Below, in pieces: positions 32,723 through 40,385 of a DNA stretch of 48,134 nucleotides. The notes beneath the pieces were generated by a model that did no database searches, was not told where the DNA came from, and saw nothing but the letters and a program-made list of their open reading frames with translations. Both the position numbers and the translations under genes were made by a program. Every line of letters begins with the position of its first letter. Positions within the stretch are counted from its first letter, which is position 1. Source of the stretch: a virus; IMG/VR virus record IMGVR_UViG_3300042484_001091, positions 1-48,134 of that record. One strand, given 5' to 3'.

Positions 32723-33028
32723 ATGAACACTGACGATTTAATTTTGCACAGCCGTGCTCGCTTTGATCACGTGGCTGCCAAACGCATACTCCGAGAGAAA
32801 TACGAAGCTCGAATGATATTTGCACACAGCGGTGGCATGTGGCGTGCCGGACCTGAACTCCTAAACATCTTGGCCACTGTGCCTCCTGGCTATGCAGTGT
32901 TGCTAGACTTGTATGAAACCCCTGTACAAGTTCGGCCTGAAGAACTGCGCGGCTTGGCCATGCAACGTTGGCAAGAGCAAATGAATGCATGGCTGGTGGA
33001 ACACAATGAACTTAACAACAAACGATGA
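32723..33028 (+). CDS. conserved phage protein, function unknown
   Basis: A 101-residue protein, first gene after the terminator. It is soluble, with no membrane segment. Recognisable features are a charged N-terminal helix (DHVAAKRILREKYEARMIFA), an aromatic Gly step (HSGGMWRAGPELL), a hydrophobic strand with an acidic turn (YAVLLDLYETPVQV) and a helix with RWQEQMNAWLVEHNEL. Similar short proteins occur, as far as I recall, in T4-like aquatic phages without known function. No Shine-Dalgarno sequence lies before ATG 32723, which fits a start at the transcript end. The stop overlaps the next ATG (ATGA). Confidence 0.6.
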   Translation: MNTDDLILHSRARFDHVAAKRILREKYEARMIFAHSGGMWRAGPELLNILATVPPGYAVLLDLYETPVQVRPEELRGLAMQRWQEQMNAWLVEHNELNNKR

Positions 33029-33870
33029 CTACCGGTGCACTGATCTTTGCATTTGATACAGAACACACCCGCTACTTGGACATGGCAGCATGGTGTGCCG
33101 AACGAGTCAAAGATTTCTTAGAAATTCCTGTGGCAGTGGTCACAAACAATCCTGCTGCTGAAAACGAAACTGCGTTTGATCATGTGATCTATGCTGATCC
33201 ACTGGGCACAAACTCACGTTGGTTCGGCGACATAAAACAACATGTAACCTGGCACAACAGCAACAGAGTTGATGCATATAACCTAACCCCTTGGGATCAA
33301 ACTCTAGTGTTAGATGCTGACTTTGTGGTCAATAGTGAAGATTTAAAAATGGTACTTGACAGCCCACAAGATTTCATGTGCTTTCGATCAGCATTTAATC
33401 TTGCTAGACCTGAGGAAGAATTTTTGAACACTTTTGGCACATACCAGTTTCCCATGTACTGGGCCACTGTTATGATGTTCCGCCGATCAAACACCTCACA
33501 GTACATATTTGATACCATGCAGATGATTCGTGAGAACTGGACGCACTACAGAGACCTGTATCACGTCTCACAACACACCTACAGAAACGACTATGCACTG
33601 AGCATAGCATTGGGAATTGTGAGTGGACACACCTTAAAGGTAGATGCCATACCCTGGGGCATGCCCAGTGTGGTACCCGAAAACAAACTAACGCTTGATA
33701 ATGAAACATTCTGGAACATCGAGTACGAAGATGCACAAGGCAAACTCAAAACAGTCACGTATATTGGACTGGATTTTCATGCCATGGGCAAAAGAGATTT
33801 AGGAGCAATAGTTGAAACCCATAGAAGAACAAGGCTATGTGATACTAGCCTTGAACACGCCCCAAGTTGA
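33025..33870 (+). CDS. glycosyltransferase-like protein (GT-A type, DAD motif)
   Basis: A 281-residue protein. It opens with a strand and turn (ALIFAFDTEHTRYLDMAAWC) followed by VAVVTNNP and ends its first half with WDQTLVLDADFVVNSEDL. The D-A-D at residues 97-99, after a hydrophobic strand, is the pattern of the metal- and nucleotide-sugar-binding DxD of GT-A glycosyltransferases. Later parts (MYWATVMMFRRS, and a C-terminal HAMGKRD) are typical of phage-encoded members. It is paralogous to the next gene: both start with I-x-A-x-T/N-T, then YLD and CA-R. Donor and acceptor are unknown. Its last 59 bases overlap the next gene in another frame. Confidence 0.62.
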   Translation: MTTGALIFAFDTEHTRYLDMAAWCAERVKDFLEIPVAVVTNNPAAENETAFDHVIYADPLGTNSRWFGDIKQHVTWHNSNRVDAYNLTPWDQTLVLDADFVVNSEDLKMVLDSPQDFMCFRSAFNLARPEEEFLNTFGTYQFPMYWATVMMFRRSNTSQYIFDTMQMIRENWTHYRDLYHVSQHTYRNDYALSIALGIVSGHTLKVDAIPWGMPSVVPENKLTLDNETFWNIEYEDAQGKLKTVTYIGLDFHAMGKRDLGAIVETHRRTRLCDTSLEHAPS

Positions 33871-34588
33871 CTACTTGGATTGTGCTAGAGCACTGACAAA
33901 AACAATCAAACAATGGAATCCTCATGCCAGTGTTTGCTTGATCACTGATCAAACTCATGCCAACGACCCGCTGTACAATCACTATCGTGTGATTGATAAT
34001 GTCAATCGCGATAACTTGTATGCAAACGACTGGCAAGTGTTTTTTCATTCGCCCTATCGCGAAACCATCAAACTAGAAGCAGACATGATGATTGCCAGTT
34101 CAATTGATCATTGGTGGACTATGTTTAGACATCGTGATGTTGTGGTGTCAACAGGATGTAGGAACTGGCAGGACCAGGTCAGCACAGCCAGGCACTACAG
34201 AAAAGTGTTTGATGCCAACCACTTGCCTGATGTGTACAATGCCATAACATACTGGCGATTGAGCGAAACAGCTCGAAATTTTTTTGTGTTGGTGCGTGAC
34301 ATATTTGCCAACTGGACAGAGTTTAAAAAGTTAATACGTTTTCCTGAAGATGTGCCCAGCACTGACCTTGTGTATGCAATGGCAGCAGACATAATTGGCA
34401 GAGAACAAGTTACCATGCCATTTGCTACGTATCCACGGATTGTGCATATGAAACAAGCACATGCCGGGACACGCACTCAAAACTGGACCAACGAGTTAGT
34501 ATGGGAAATGGATCCCATGCGTATACAAACTCAAACGCAATGGGGTGCGTTTCATTATCATGTAAAGGACTGGCACTGTGACCCCTGA
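33812..34588 (+). CDS. glycosyltransferase-like protein (GT-A type), TTG start
   Basis: A 258-residue protein and likely paralog of the preceding one. The start is TTG 33812, supported by AGGAG (33801-33805) six bases upstream; the next in-frame ATG would remove the first beta strand. The N-terminus YVILALNTPQVDYLDCARAL parallels its neighbour. VCLITDQ follows, and the metal-site position reads IKLEADMMI, so E-A-D (89-91) replaces D-x-D. The middle (STGCRNWQDQVS, AITYWRLSETARNFFVLVRD) and the end (FPEDVPSTDLVYAMAADIIG) look like a complete catalytic domain. The Asp-to-Glu change may alter metal use or mark a non-catalytic partner. It overlaps the previous gene by 59 bases and the next by 11. 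Confidence 0.58.
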   Translation: MKPIEEQGYVILALNTPQVDYLDCARALTKTIKQWNPHASVCLITDQTHANDPLYNHYRVIDNVNRDNLYANDWQVFFHSPYRETIKLEADMMIASSIDHWWTMFRHRDVVVSTGCRNWQDQVSTARHYRKVFDANHLPDVYNAITYWRLSETARNFFVLVRDIFANWTEFKKLIRFPEDVPSTDLVYAMAADIIGREQVTMPFATYPRIVHMKQAHAGTRTQNWTNELVWEMDPMRIQTQTQWGAFHYHVKDWHCDP

Positions 34589-34913
34589 AGAGTTTTGGGA
34601 CATACTACACAGCATGCCTGAACCCCAACCTGTGTTCTATCGCTTGTACTACAACAATGCGGGAGAACCTGTTTGTTACAGCATGGAAGATCAACCAGGC
34701 TATTACATTGACATTGATGCTGAAACATTTGGCCTTGCACCTCTCAACGTGCGAGTGGTCAATCGCATGCTCAAATACATTACTACACGCACATCAGAAA
34801 AAATTGTGCCCGGCACAACAGGCACACTGTGCCATCCGCAGTCAGTTGCGGTTGTGGTCACACAAAATGGAACACCATGGAGCAAACAAACATATGGCCT
34901 TGAATCAAATTGA
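34578..34913 (+). CDS. small conserved phage protein, GTG start
   Basis: A 111-residue protein starting at GTG 34578, with AAGGA (34565-34569) eight bases upstream. The middle (VFYRLYYNNAGEPVCYSMED, then PGYYIDIDAETFGLAPLNVR) has a beta-rich pattern that I recall from short uncharacterised proteins of T4-like aquatic phages. The C-terminal 40 residues include IVPGTTGTLCHPQSVAVVV. No membrane or catalytic motif is visible. It overlaps both neighbours in different frames (11 and 20 bases), so its translation is probably coupled to theirs. Function unknown. Confidence 0.6.
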   Translation: MTPEEFWDILHSMPEPQPVFYRLYYNNAGEPVCYSMEDQPGYYIDIDAETFGLAPLNVRVVNRMLKYITTRTSEKIVPGTTGTLCHPQSVAVVVTQNGTPWSKQTYGLESN

Positions 34914-35826
34914 CATAGCAGACTTGGACTGCATTTACCTATCATATGACGAACCACAACGAGAAGAATTTTGGATCAAGATTAGGAATATGGTGCCTTG
35001 GGCACAACGGGTGGACGGTGTTATGGGGAGCGATGCGGCTCACAAAGCGGCAGCCCGGGCGAGTAGTACGGATAGATTCATTCTCATCGATGGCGACAAT
35101 CTCCCCGATCCGGCGTTCTTTAATCAAACACTTGTTTTTCATAGCAAAGAATATGAGAGTGCTGTGTTCCGGTGGCGGGCACGTAACCATGTCAATGGAT
35201 TGATGTATGGCAATGGCGGCTTGAGTTCCTGGACGCGAGACTTTGTGGAAAACATGCGTACTCATGAAGCCACAGACGGATCTGTAGAAACACAAGTAGA
35301 GTTCTGCTTTGATCCGTTGTACTGGCCCATGTACGACTGCTACTCAACAACCTACCCCAATCAATCCCCATTTCATGCATGGCGTGCAGGCTTCAGAGAA
35401 GGTGTTAAAATGTGCTTGGATCGTGGGCGCAAGCCCACCACAGCAGAATTCCAAGATCGTGTGCATCAACGCAATTTAGATCACTTAACCATTTGGCACA
35501 ACGTTGGTGCCGATGCAGAACATGGATACTGGGCCATGGCCGGCGCACGACAAGGCACATATATGACCATGCTTACTACCTGGGATCACACGCAGGTGCA
35601 GAACTTTGATGCACTAGCTGCACTGTGGCAAACTGTAGAAACTTCAGAACCCAGACTATTAGCCGGTCGTCTGGCAGAAGATCTCAACACACAGTTGGGC
35701 TTGCCCATGATTGTGATGGAAGCTGAACAAAGCGAATTCTTTAAACGGCACTACAGATCAAACTGGCACAATGCCGGCATAATGACAAGAGAAATTGACG
35801 TGATTAGAAAACAAGAAGGTTGGTAA
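34894..35826 (+). CDS. glycosyltransferase-like protein (GT-A type, DGD motif)
   Basis: The frame is open from farther upstream, but ATG 34894 fits the family start (MALNQIDIADLDCIYLSYDE) and has GGAG (34879-34882) upstream; ATG 34867 is the alternative. From 34894 the product has 310 residues. Residues 12-69 show a Rossmann-like half: DCIYLSYDEPQREEFW, then an A-H-K-A-A-A-R step and DRFILIDGDNLPDPAFF. D-G-D (66-68) is the expected DxD site of GT-A enzymes. Later features are FRWRARNHVNGLMYGNGGLS, with an N-G-x-x-Y-G-N-G-G step, and HAWRAGFREGVKMCLDRGR, which I recall from a recurrent phage family of probable glycosyltransferases. It overlaps the previous gene by 20 bases; the methyltransferase starts right after its stop. 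Confidence 0.6.
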   Translation: MALNQIDIADLDCIYLSYDEPQREEFWIKIRNMVPWAQRVDGVMGSDAAHKAAARASSTDRFILIDGDNLPDPAFFNQTLVFHSKEYESAVFRWRARNHVNGLMYGNGGLSSWTRDFVENMRTHEATDGSVETQVEFCFDPLYWPMYDCYSTTYPNQSPFHAWRAGFREGVKMCLDRGRKPTTAEFQDRVHQRNLDHLTIWHNVGADAEHGYWAMAGARQGTYMTMLTTWDHTQVQNFDALAALWQTVETSEPRLLAGRLAEDLNTQLGLPMIVMEAEQSEFFKRHYRSNWHNAGIMTREIDVIRKQEGW

Positions 35827-35827
35827 T

Positions 35828-36541
35828 ATGAAAATGCATCAATCTAAGATATTAGAAAATATTGGATTATTTAAATCAGCACCCACAGCTAATCAATTGA
35901 TGCGCGATCATGATGGTATGTATTTGGTATGGAAAGTAATTGAATACTTTCGCCCTAAACACCTATTAGAAATTGGGTCTTTTAAGGGCCAGACCTTGGG
36001 CATTATGATGGAAGCAGCTGGACCAGATGCTAAATTGGTATCAGTTGATATTAATTGTCAATGTCAAAATTTATTTGAAGAACTATTTCCTGGTAATACT
36101 GTAAAATTTATTGAAATTGACAGCAATAATTTGACCCTAGATAAAAAATTTGATTTTATTATGATTGATGGCGATCACACATACGACGGAGCTCTAAATG
36201 ATTTAAAAAAATGTCTACCACTAATGCACAATGAAACTATACTTTGTATGGATGACTATCATTTCTTTGACGGTGTTGCACAGGTAGTAGAAGAACATCT
36301 ATTGGGGCAACATGATTTTGTTCCATTTTTGTGTGGATTACAGCAAATGTTTTTTTGCCATAGTTCAAGATCAATGGTAACGTTTATGAACGATTATTTA
36401 ATTAACGATGCAACAGATTTTTTTCAATTTGATCATATAGATTTTCATAAATTTCGTGTGTTAAAATCTCAAATATATAGTAGAGCTATTCTTGAAGATA
36501 GTAAGATATTTCAATCAATACTGGAATTTTACGATCTATGA
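35828..36541 (+). CDS. class I SAM-dependent methyltransferase
   Basis: A 237-residue protein with clear methyltransferase motifs: motif I HLLEIGSFKGQT (residues 45-56), an acidic end of strand beta2 (LVSVDIN, D74), and FDFIMIDGDHTYDGALND (from residue 108). IDGDHTYDG is typical of the Methyltransf_24 / cephalosporin-hydroxylase-like group, which often acts on sugars or antibiotics-type substrates. CMDDYHFFDGVAQVVEEHL continues this similarity. The gene is visibly richer in A and T than the genes on either side, with many ATT, TTT and AAT codons, which may reflect separate acquisition. It starts one base after the previous stop and overlaps the next ATG by four bases. The substrate is unknown; its place among glycosyltransferases suggests a sugar. 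Confidence 0.78.
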   Translation: MKMHQSKILENIGLFKSAPTANQLMRDHDGMYLVWKVIEYFRPKHLLEIGSFKGQTLGIMMEAAGPDAKLVSVDINCQCQNLFEELFPGNTVKFIEIDSNNLTLDKKFDFIMIDGDHTYDGALNDLKKCLPLMHNETILCMDDYHFFDGVAQVVEEHLLGQHDFVPFLCGLQQMFFCHSSRSMVTFMNDYLINDATDFFQFDHIDFHKFRVLKSQIYSRAILEDSKIFQSILEFYDL

Positions 36542-37944
36542 ATAATAAAGGCGATGAAGTTGCATCAGACTTTAAATCAAAGTTCTTAGGTGATGCAGAG
36601 TTTATGAAGGAAAATCTTGGGCCTGCACTGTGCCTGGCCAAATGGAAACAGGTAAGCCTGCACTTGCCCACAGGACTCAACAACTCCTGTTATCATCCGC
36701 CGCTACACAAGATCCCTGTGGAAAATCTTGCAGCCAATCCAGGATCCTTGCACAACACACCGCACAAGAAAGCGCAACGTGTGATGATGCTACGGAACAA
36801 AAAACCCCCAGAGTGTGAATACTGCTGGAACATGGAAGCGGAAAACAAACTGAGTGACAGGCATTATCGTTCCGGAGAACCCTGGGCCGCAGTAGACTTT
36901 GAAAAGATAAAGAATTCCTCAGGAGAAGAAAATGATATTATCCCTAGCTACGTTGAGGTTAATTTTAATAATGTGTGTAATCTCATGTGCAGTTATTGCA
37001 GTCCGCAATTCTCTAGCAGCTGGCAACAAGAAGTGGACCGATCGGGCGGCTACCCTACTGCTCGTGTTCACAATGATCCTGGGCATTTTGGTGGAGATCG
37101 CAGGGTTATACCGGTTAGAGAGCATAACCCTTATGTAGAAGCATTCTGGGAGTGGTGGCCTACACTATACCCCGAGCTTGTACACTTCCGCATGACTGGT
37201 GGAGAGCCATTATTGGACCGGAACACATATAGAGTTTTTGATCATGTGCTGGCCAATCCGTCTGCCAAACTGCATTTGAATGTGACATCAAACTTCTCCG
37301 TGGATGAGAAATCATGGCAGAAGTACTTGGGTTATGTGAAACAGTTATGCGACGGACGTATCGAACACTTCATGCAGTATGTGAGCTTAGACGGATGGGG
37401 CTCGCAAGCAGAATACATGCGCCACGGTCTGGACTTTGACCTGCTGTGGGATAGAGTAAATCAATTCCTAACAGAGGTTCCCAGTTATAACAGTTTAACG
37501 TTTATTGTTACAATGAACAACTTGAGTGTGACCAGCTTGGAAAACTTGTTTGCTGGAATCTTGGGCCTGCGTAAAACCTACTCTAAAACTTATCAGCGTG
37601 TGTGGTTTGATACACCTGTACTGCGTGAACCTGCCTGGCAGAGTTTGCAAATCCTACCTGAAAGCTATGCTGAACGTTTAGAGTACTTGTGGGCTTGGAT
37701 GATACGTTGGACAGAAACTGCTGAGGATCCATTCCACGGATTTAAAGACTATGAACTTGCTAGACTGGACAGAGACATTGCGTGGATGCGAGCAGGCCAA
37801 GGTCAAGATCATTCAGTTGCAAAGGCAGACTTTTATCGTTTCTTTTTGGAACACGATCGCCGTAGAGGCACTGATTTCCTAAAGACCTTTCCTGAAATGA
37901 AATCATGGTGGGCAGAGTGTGCATATCATGCTCGAAATGCATAA
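36538..37944 (+). CDS. radical SAM enzyme with N-terminal twitch-like domain (A; HPP subclass)
   Basis: A 468-residue protein. The radical SAM cluster motif is C147-x3-C151-x2-C154 (VCNLMCSYC), followed by the SAM-binding TGGEP at 220-224. Before the core lies a cysteine-bearing domain: C32 in LCLAKW, C51 in SCYHPPLHK, and C93/C96 in PPECEYCW. These fit an auxiliary iron-sulphur cluster of twitch/SPASM type, but placed N-terminally, unlike most SPASM enzymes. The core continues with HLNVTSNFS and SLDGWGSQAEYMRHG. It shares the N-terminal layout with the enzyme at 39042. Radical SAM enzymes of this group modify peptides, sugars or cofactors; the substrate here is unknown. ATG 36538 overlaps the methyltransferase stop. 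A +1-frame ORF with a strong ribosome site is nested at 36932-37138. Confidence 0.85.
   Translation: MNNKGDEVASDFKSKFLGDAEFMKENLGPALCLAKWKQVSLHLPTGLNNSCYHPPLHKIPVENLAANPGSLHNTPHKKAQRVMMLRNKKPPECEYCWNMEAENKLSDRHYRSGEPWAAVDFEKIKNSSGEENDIIPSYVEVNFNNVCNLMCSYCSPQFSSSWQQEVDRSGGYPTARVHNDPGHFGGDRRVIPVREHNPYVEAFWEWWPTLYPELVHFRMTGGEPLLDRNTYRVFDHVLANPSAKLHLNVTSNFSVDEKSWQKYLGYVKQLCDGRIEHFMQYVSLDGWGSQAEYMRHGLDFDLLWDRVNQFLTEVPSYNSLTFIVTMNNLSVTSLENLFAGILGLRKTYSKTYQRVWFDTPVLREPAWQSLQILPESYAERLEYLWAWMIRWTETAEDPFHGFKDYELARLDRDIAWMRAGQGQDHSVAKADFYRFFLEHDRRRGTDFLKTFPEMKSWWAECAYHARNA
36932..37138 (+). CDS. candidate nested +1-frame membrane protein, two helices, 68 residues
   Basis: Nested in the radical SAM gene, one base out of frame. 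AGGAG (36921-36925) lies six bases before ATG 36932, an ideal ribosome site inside coding sequence. The product would have a hydrophobic helix (residues 7-24, LRLILIMCVISCAVIAV), a basic loop (RNSLAAGNKKWTDRA), and a second helix (about 39-57, TLLLVFTMILGILVEIAG). This hairpin is typical of small membrane proteins such as class II holins. Against it: T-ending codons in the main frame make +1 frames hydrophobic by themselves, and no homolog is known to me. A similar hairpin sits at the matching place in the paralog at 39042. Confidence 0.35.
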   Translation: MILSLATLRLILIMCVISCAVIAVRNSLAAGNKKWTDRAATLLLVFTMILGILVEIAGLYRLESITLM

Positions 37945-39049
37945 ACTCATATGTGATACCTTTTGTGAAATCTATCCGCAAATAGAACACTATTGTGATG
38001 ACGCCTTTTGGGACTTTAATCAGCATGAGCCTGTGGCAGGCAGTGTAACAGTAATCAGCAGGCAAACATTCAATCAGCATTACAAACAGATTAAAGAATT
38101 AGCAGAGGCAAGATTCTTTTATCCTGTGCTGGCCAATCCCACAGAAGGATCAATCACACTAAAACATCAATGCGAGCGTCTGGGTCTGATTGATTTACTA
38201 AAGCAACGCAAAATGGCCTTGGTAGGATGTGGAGATATGGAGTCTGAACTGCCGCACTTGTTCTATGACAGCTACCTGTGCAAGCCATACGAATATCAAG
38301 AGAATCTAGATCAATGTGCCAGGACGGACGAAATATACGCCAAGTTAGATAAACCCTACAAGTTTTTGTTTTTAAATGGACGCACAAGACCGCATAGAAA
38401 ATACATGATTGAAAGCCTGCGCTCCATACTTGATCAAGCATTGTGGACCAATCTTGATGTCAGTCCGGTATATTCGCATGTCTATCAAACCGATCTGTTG
38501 GCACGTCAGACAGAAATAAAACTACTGCCCGAATACTACGAAGTTCCAATGTTCTATTCTGGACTGGCACTAGGGCACAAAAATCCTTTTGTTAAAAATG
38601 AATTGTTCAACAACCTGTGGGGCGAAATCTACATACAAGCAGAGCCTTATATTGATACCTATTTTAGTCTAGTAACAGAAACTGTGTGCGACTATCCCTA
38701 CAGCCTGCGCTCGGAAAAGATATACAAACCCATAGCAATGGGCCATCCTTGGATTGCGACAGCTAATCGGGGCTTTTATAGAGACATACGCAATCAAGGA
38801 TTTCGCACATACGATCATTTGATTGATGAATCATTTGACTCAATAGACAACAATCAAGATCGATTGGACAGAATTGTAGCAGTGGTACAGGACCTGTGTC
38901 AACAAGATCTGGCAGAATTCCTGGTTGCGGCCAAACAAACAAGTAAGTATAATCAACGGCATATGGCCGACTTGGGTCCTAGAATTCGCGCTGAATTTCC
39001 TCAGCAGTTTCTGACCTTTGTTGAGCAAACCTTCCGACTCAATGAATGA
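37928..39049 (+). CDS. putative GT-B-like glycosyltransferase (first copy)
   Basis: About 373 residues from ATG 37928; GTG 37919 and ATG 37937 are alternatives. It overlaps the end of the radical SAM gene. The C-terminal half has FSLVTETVCDYPYSLRSEKI, with S-E-K (262-264), YKPIAMGHPWI and a region with FRTYDHLIDESFDS. Such a V-T/S-E-T, then S-E-K-x-Y-K-P-I, then a buried Gly/Pro strand order resembles the donor-binding half of GT-B transferases (for example alpha-1,3-fucosyltransferase GT10: TEK followed by a proline-rich strand). A related protein is encoded at 43613 with the same motif set. FLFLNGRTRPHRKYMIESL near residue 142 also looks like part of a conserved core. The sugar and acceptor are not known. 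Other folds remain possible. Confidence 0.5.
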   Translation: MLEMHKLICDTFCEIYPQIEHYCDDAFWDFNQHEPVAGSVTVISRQTFNQHYKQIKELAEARFFYPVLANPTEGSITLKHQCERLGLIDLLKQRKMALVGCGDMESELPHLFYDSYLCKPYEYQENLDQCARTDEIYAKLDKPYKFLFLNGRTRPHRKYMIESLRSILDQALWTNLDVSPVYSHVYQTDLLARQTEIKLLPEYYEVPMFYSGLALGHKNPFVKNELFNNLWGEIYIQAEPYIDTYFSLVTETVCDYPYSLRSEKIYKPIAMGHPWIATANRGFYRDIRNQGFRTYDHLIDESFDSIDNNQDRLDRIVAVVQDLCQQDLAEFLVAAKQTSKYNQRHMADLGPRIRAEFPQQFLTFVEQTFRLNE

Positions 39050-40385
39050 TTTAGAATTCAAACACACAGTATTAGACCCTCTCTCAGCCAGTTTTTGTGC
39101 AGCAAAATGGTATAACGCAACCATCTGGTTAGGAAGTGGACAGACCACAAGCTGTCATCACCCGCCAGCTCATTTGGTAGATCGCGACGCTGTGACTGCC
39201 AACCCTCGGCTATTGCACAATACTTCACAAAAGAAAGAAGATCGTCGCCGGATGATCAACGGGGAGCGTCCCCCTGGCTGCGAGTACTGTTGGAAAATTG
39301 AAGACATGGGCCGTGATGCTGTTTCAGACCGTGTGTATAAATCACGGATATATCCTATAGAAGCATTACATGAAGCTAGAAATACACCATACACTGAAGA
39401 CGTCAACCTCCGTACACTTGAGATTGCTTTTGACCGTACTTGTCAGTTTGCTTGCAGTTATTGCAATCCCGCTTTTAGCAGTACTTGGGTACGCGATATC
39501 AAACGGAATGGACCATATACCCAATTGGTATCCGATGGTAGGAACCATTTTACTCACGCTCATGATAGCGCACAATTATATGATTATGGAGAAAGCAATC
39601 CATACATTGATGCATTTTTTAAGTGGTGGGAGTCGGATCTGCATCGCACACTCCAAGAGCTCCGTATCACAGGAGGAGAGCCCCTTATGTCTGGTCACAC
39701 ATGGAAGCTCATTGACTGGTTTCGAACAAATTCAGGCAAGAGTTCAACACGCCTGGCTATCAATAGCAACTTAGGTACACAAGTGGACATTGACCGATTG
39801 CTAGACAGCACAAAAGGCATGGCAATTGACATATACACATCAAACGAAGCTGTGGGCACTCAAGCAGAATACATACGCGACGGGTTGGTCTGGGCGGACT
39901 GGATGCACAATGTAGAACGTTTGTTGAGCTCCAAGCAGTTCCGGGGCATACATGTGATGTGTACCATTAATGCACTGTGCTTGGATAGCCTGAATCAATT
40001 GCTAGACCGCATAGTAAAATGGAAGCTAGAGTATGGGCGTGATGCCATAAGTTTCACATTAAACATCCTGCGTTTTCCGTCATTTCAGTCACCCTTGGTG
40101 CTACCAGATGATATACGCACACGCTATAGAGATCAGCTGGCTGACTTCATGGTGCGACACAAAGGTTATTCTTACTTGCACGAGCATGAATGGAATCACG
40201 TACAGCGCCTGGTAGATTATTTGGATGTGGTAAAGACCCCGCACTCAGATGCATTTGAAATGCCCAAGCTGTTGAATGACTTTAAACAGTTTTTCTCACA
40301 GTACGATTCTCGCAGATCAAAAGACTTCGGAACTGCATTTCCCCAATTAAAAGAATGGTACAATGGATTGAACAATGTGGATTGA
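39042..40385 (+). CDS. radical SAM enzyme with N-terminal twitch-like domain (B; HPP subclass)
   Basis: A 447-residue paralog of the enzyme at 36538. ATG 39042 overlaps the upstream stop. The N-terminal cysteines are C19 in FCAAKW, C38 in SCHHPPAH and C80/C83 in PPGCEYCW. The radical SAM motif is C134-x3-C138-x2-C141 (TCQFACSYC), followed by ITGGEP and AINSNLG. Both HPP-type enzymes also share ANP-x-x-LHNT and K-K-x-x-R-x-M. The C-terminus (FFSQYDSRRSKDFGTAFPQL) parallels that of the first copy, so both are complete. Two related enzymes around one putative glycosyltransferase suggests steps on a shared or related substrate. A +1-frame hydrophobic ORF lies at 39370-39774 across the cluster motif. 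Confidence 0.85.
   Translation: MNDLEFKHTVLDPLSASFCAAKWYNATIWLGSGQTTSCHHPPAHLVDRDAVTANPRLLHNTSQKKEDRRRMINGERPPGCEYCWKIEDMGRDAVSDRVYKSRIYPIEALHEARNTPYTEDVNLRTLEIAFDRTCQFACSYCNPAFSSTWVRDIKRNGPYTQLVSDGRNHFTHAHDSAQLYDYGESNPYIDAFFKWWESDLHRTLQELRITGGEPLMSGHTWKLIDWFRTNSGKSSTRLAINSNLGTQVDIDRLLDSTKGMAIDIYTSNEAVGTQAEYIRDGLVWADWMHNVERLLSSKQFRGIHVMCTINALCLDSLNQLLDRIVKWKLEYGRDAISFTLNILRFPSFQSPLVLPDDIRTRYRDQLADFMVRHKGYSYLHEHEWNHVQRLVDYLDVVKTPHSDAFEMPKLLNDFKQFFSQYDSRRSKDFGTAFPQLKEWYNGLNNVD
39370..39774 (+). CDS. candidate nested +1-frame membrane protein, two helices, up to 134 residues
   Basis: Nested one base out of frame in the second HPP-type radical SAM gene. After a polar N-terminus it has a long hydrophobic stretch (residues about 17-43, LRLLLTVLVSLLAVIAIPLL), a polar loop (NGMDHIPNWYP) and a second hydrophobic stretch (MVGTILLTLMIAHNYMIM), then a polar tail. 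The hairpin overlies the same part of the host gene as the one at 36932 in its paralog. In the main frame, 24 of 28 codons from 39405 to 39488 end in T or C. No ribosome site precedes ATG 39370, so the start, and even translation, is doubtful. Confidence 0.22.
   Translation: MKLEIHHTLKTSTSVHLRLLLTVLVSLLAVIAIPLLAVLGYAISNGMDHIPNWYPMVGTILLTLMIAHNYMIMEKAIHTLMHFLSGGSRICIAHSKSSVSQEESPLCLVTHGSSLTGFEQIQARVQHAWLSIAT

Noticed and set aside
34657-34893. Upstream extension of the third glycosyltransferase-like gene
   Set aside because: It lies wholly inside the 111-residue gene in another frame and its sequence is Cys/His-rich without family similarity. ATG 34894 fits better.
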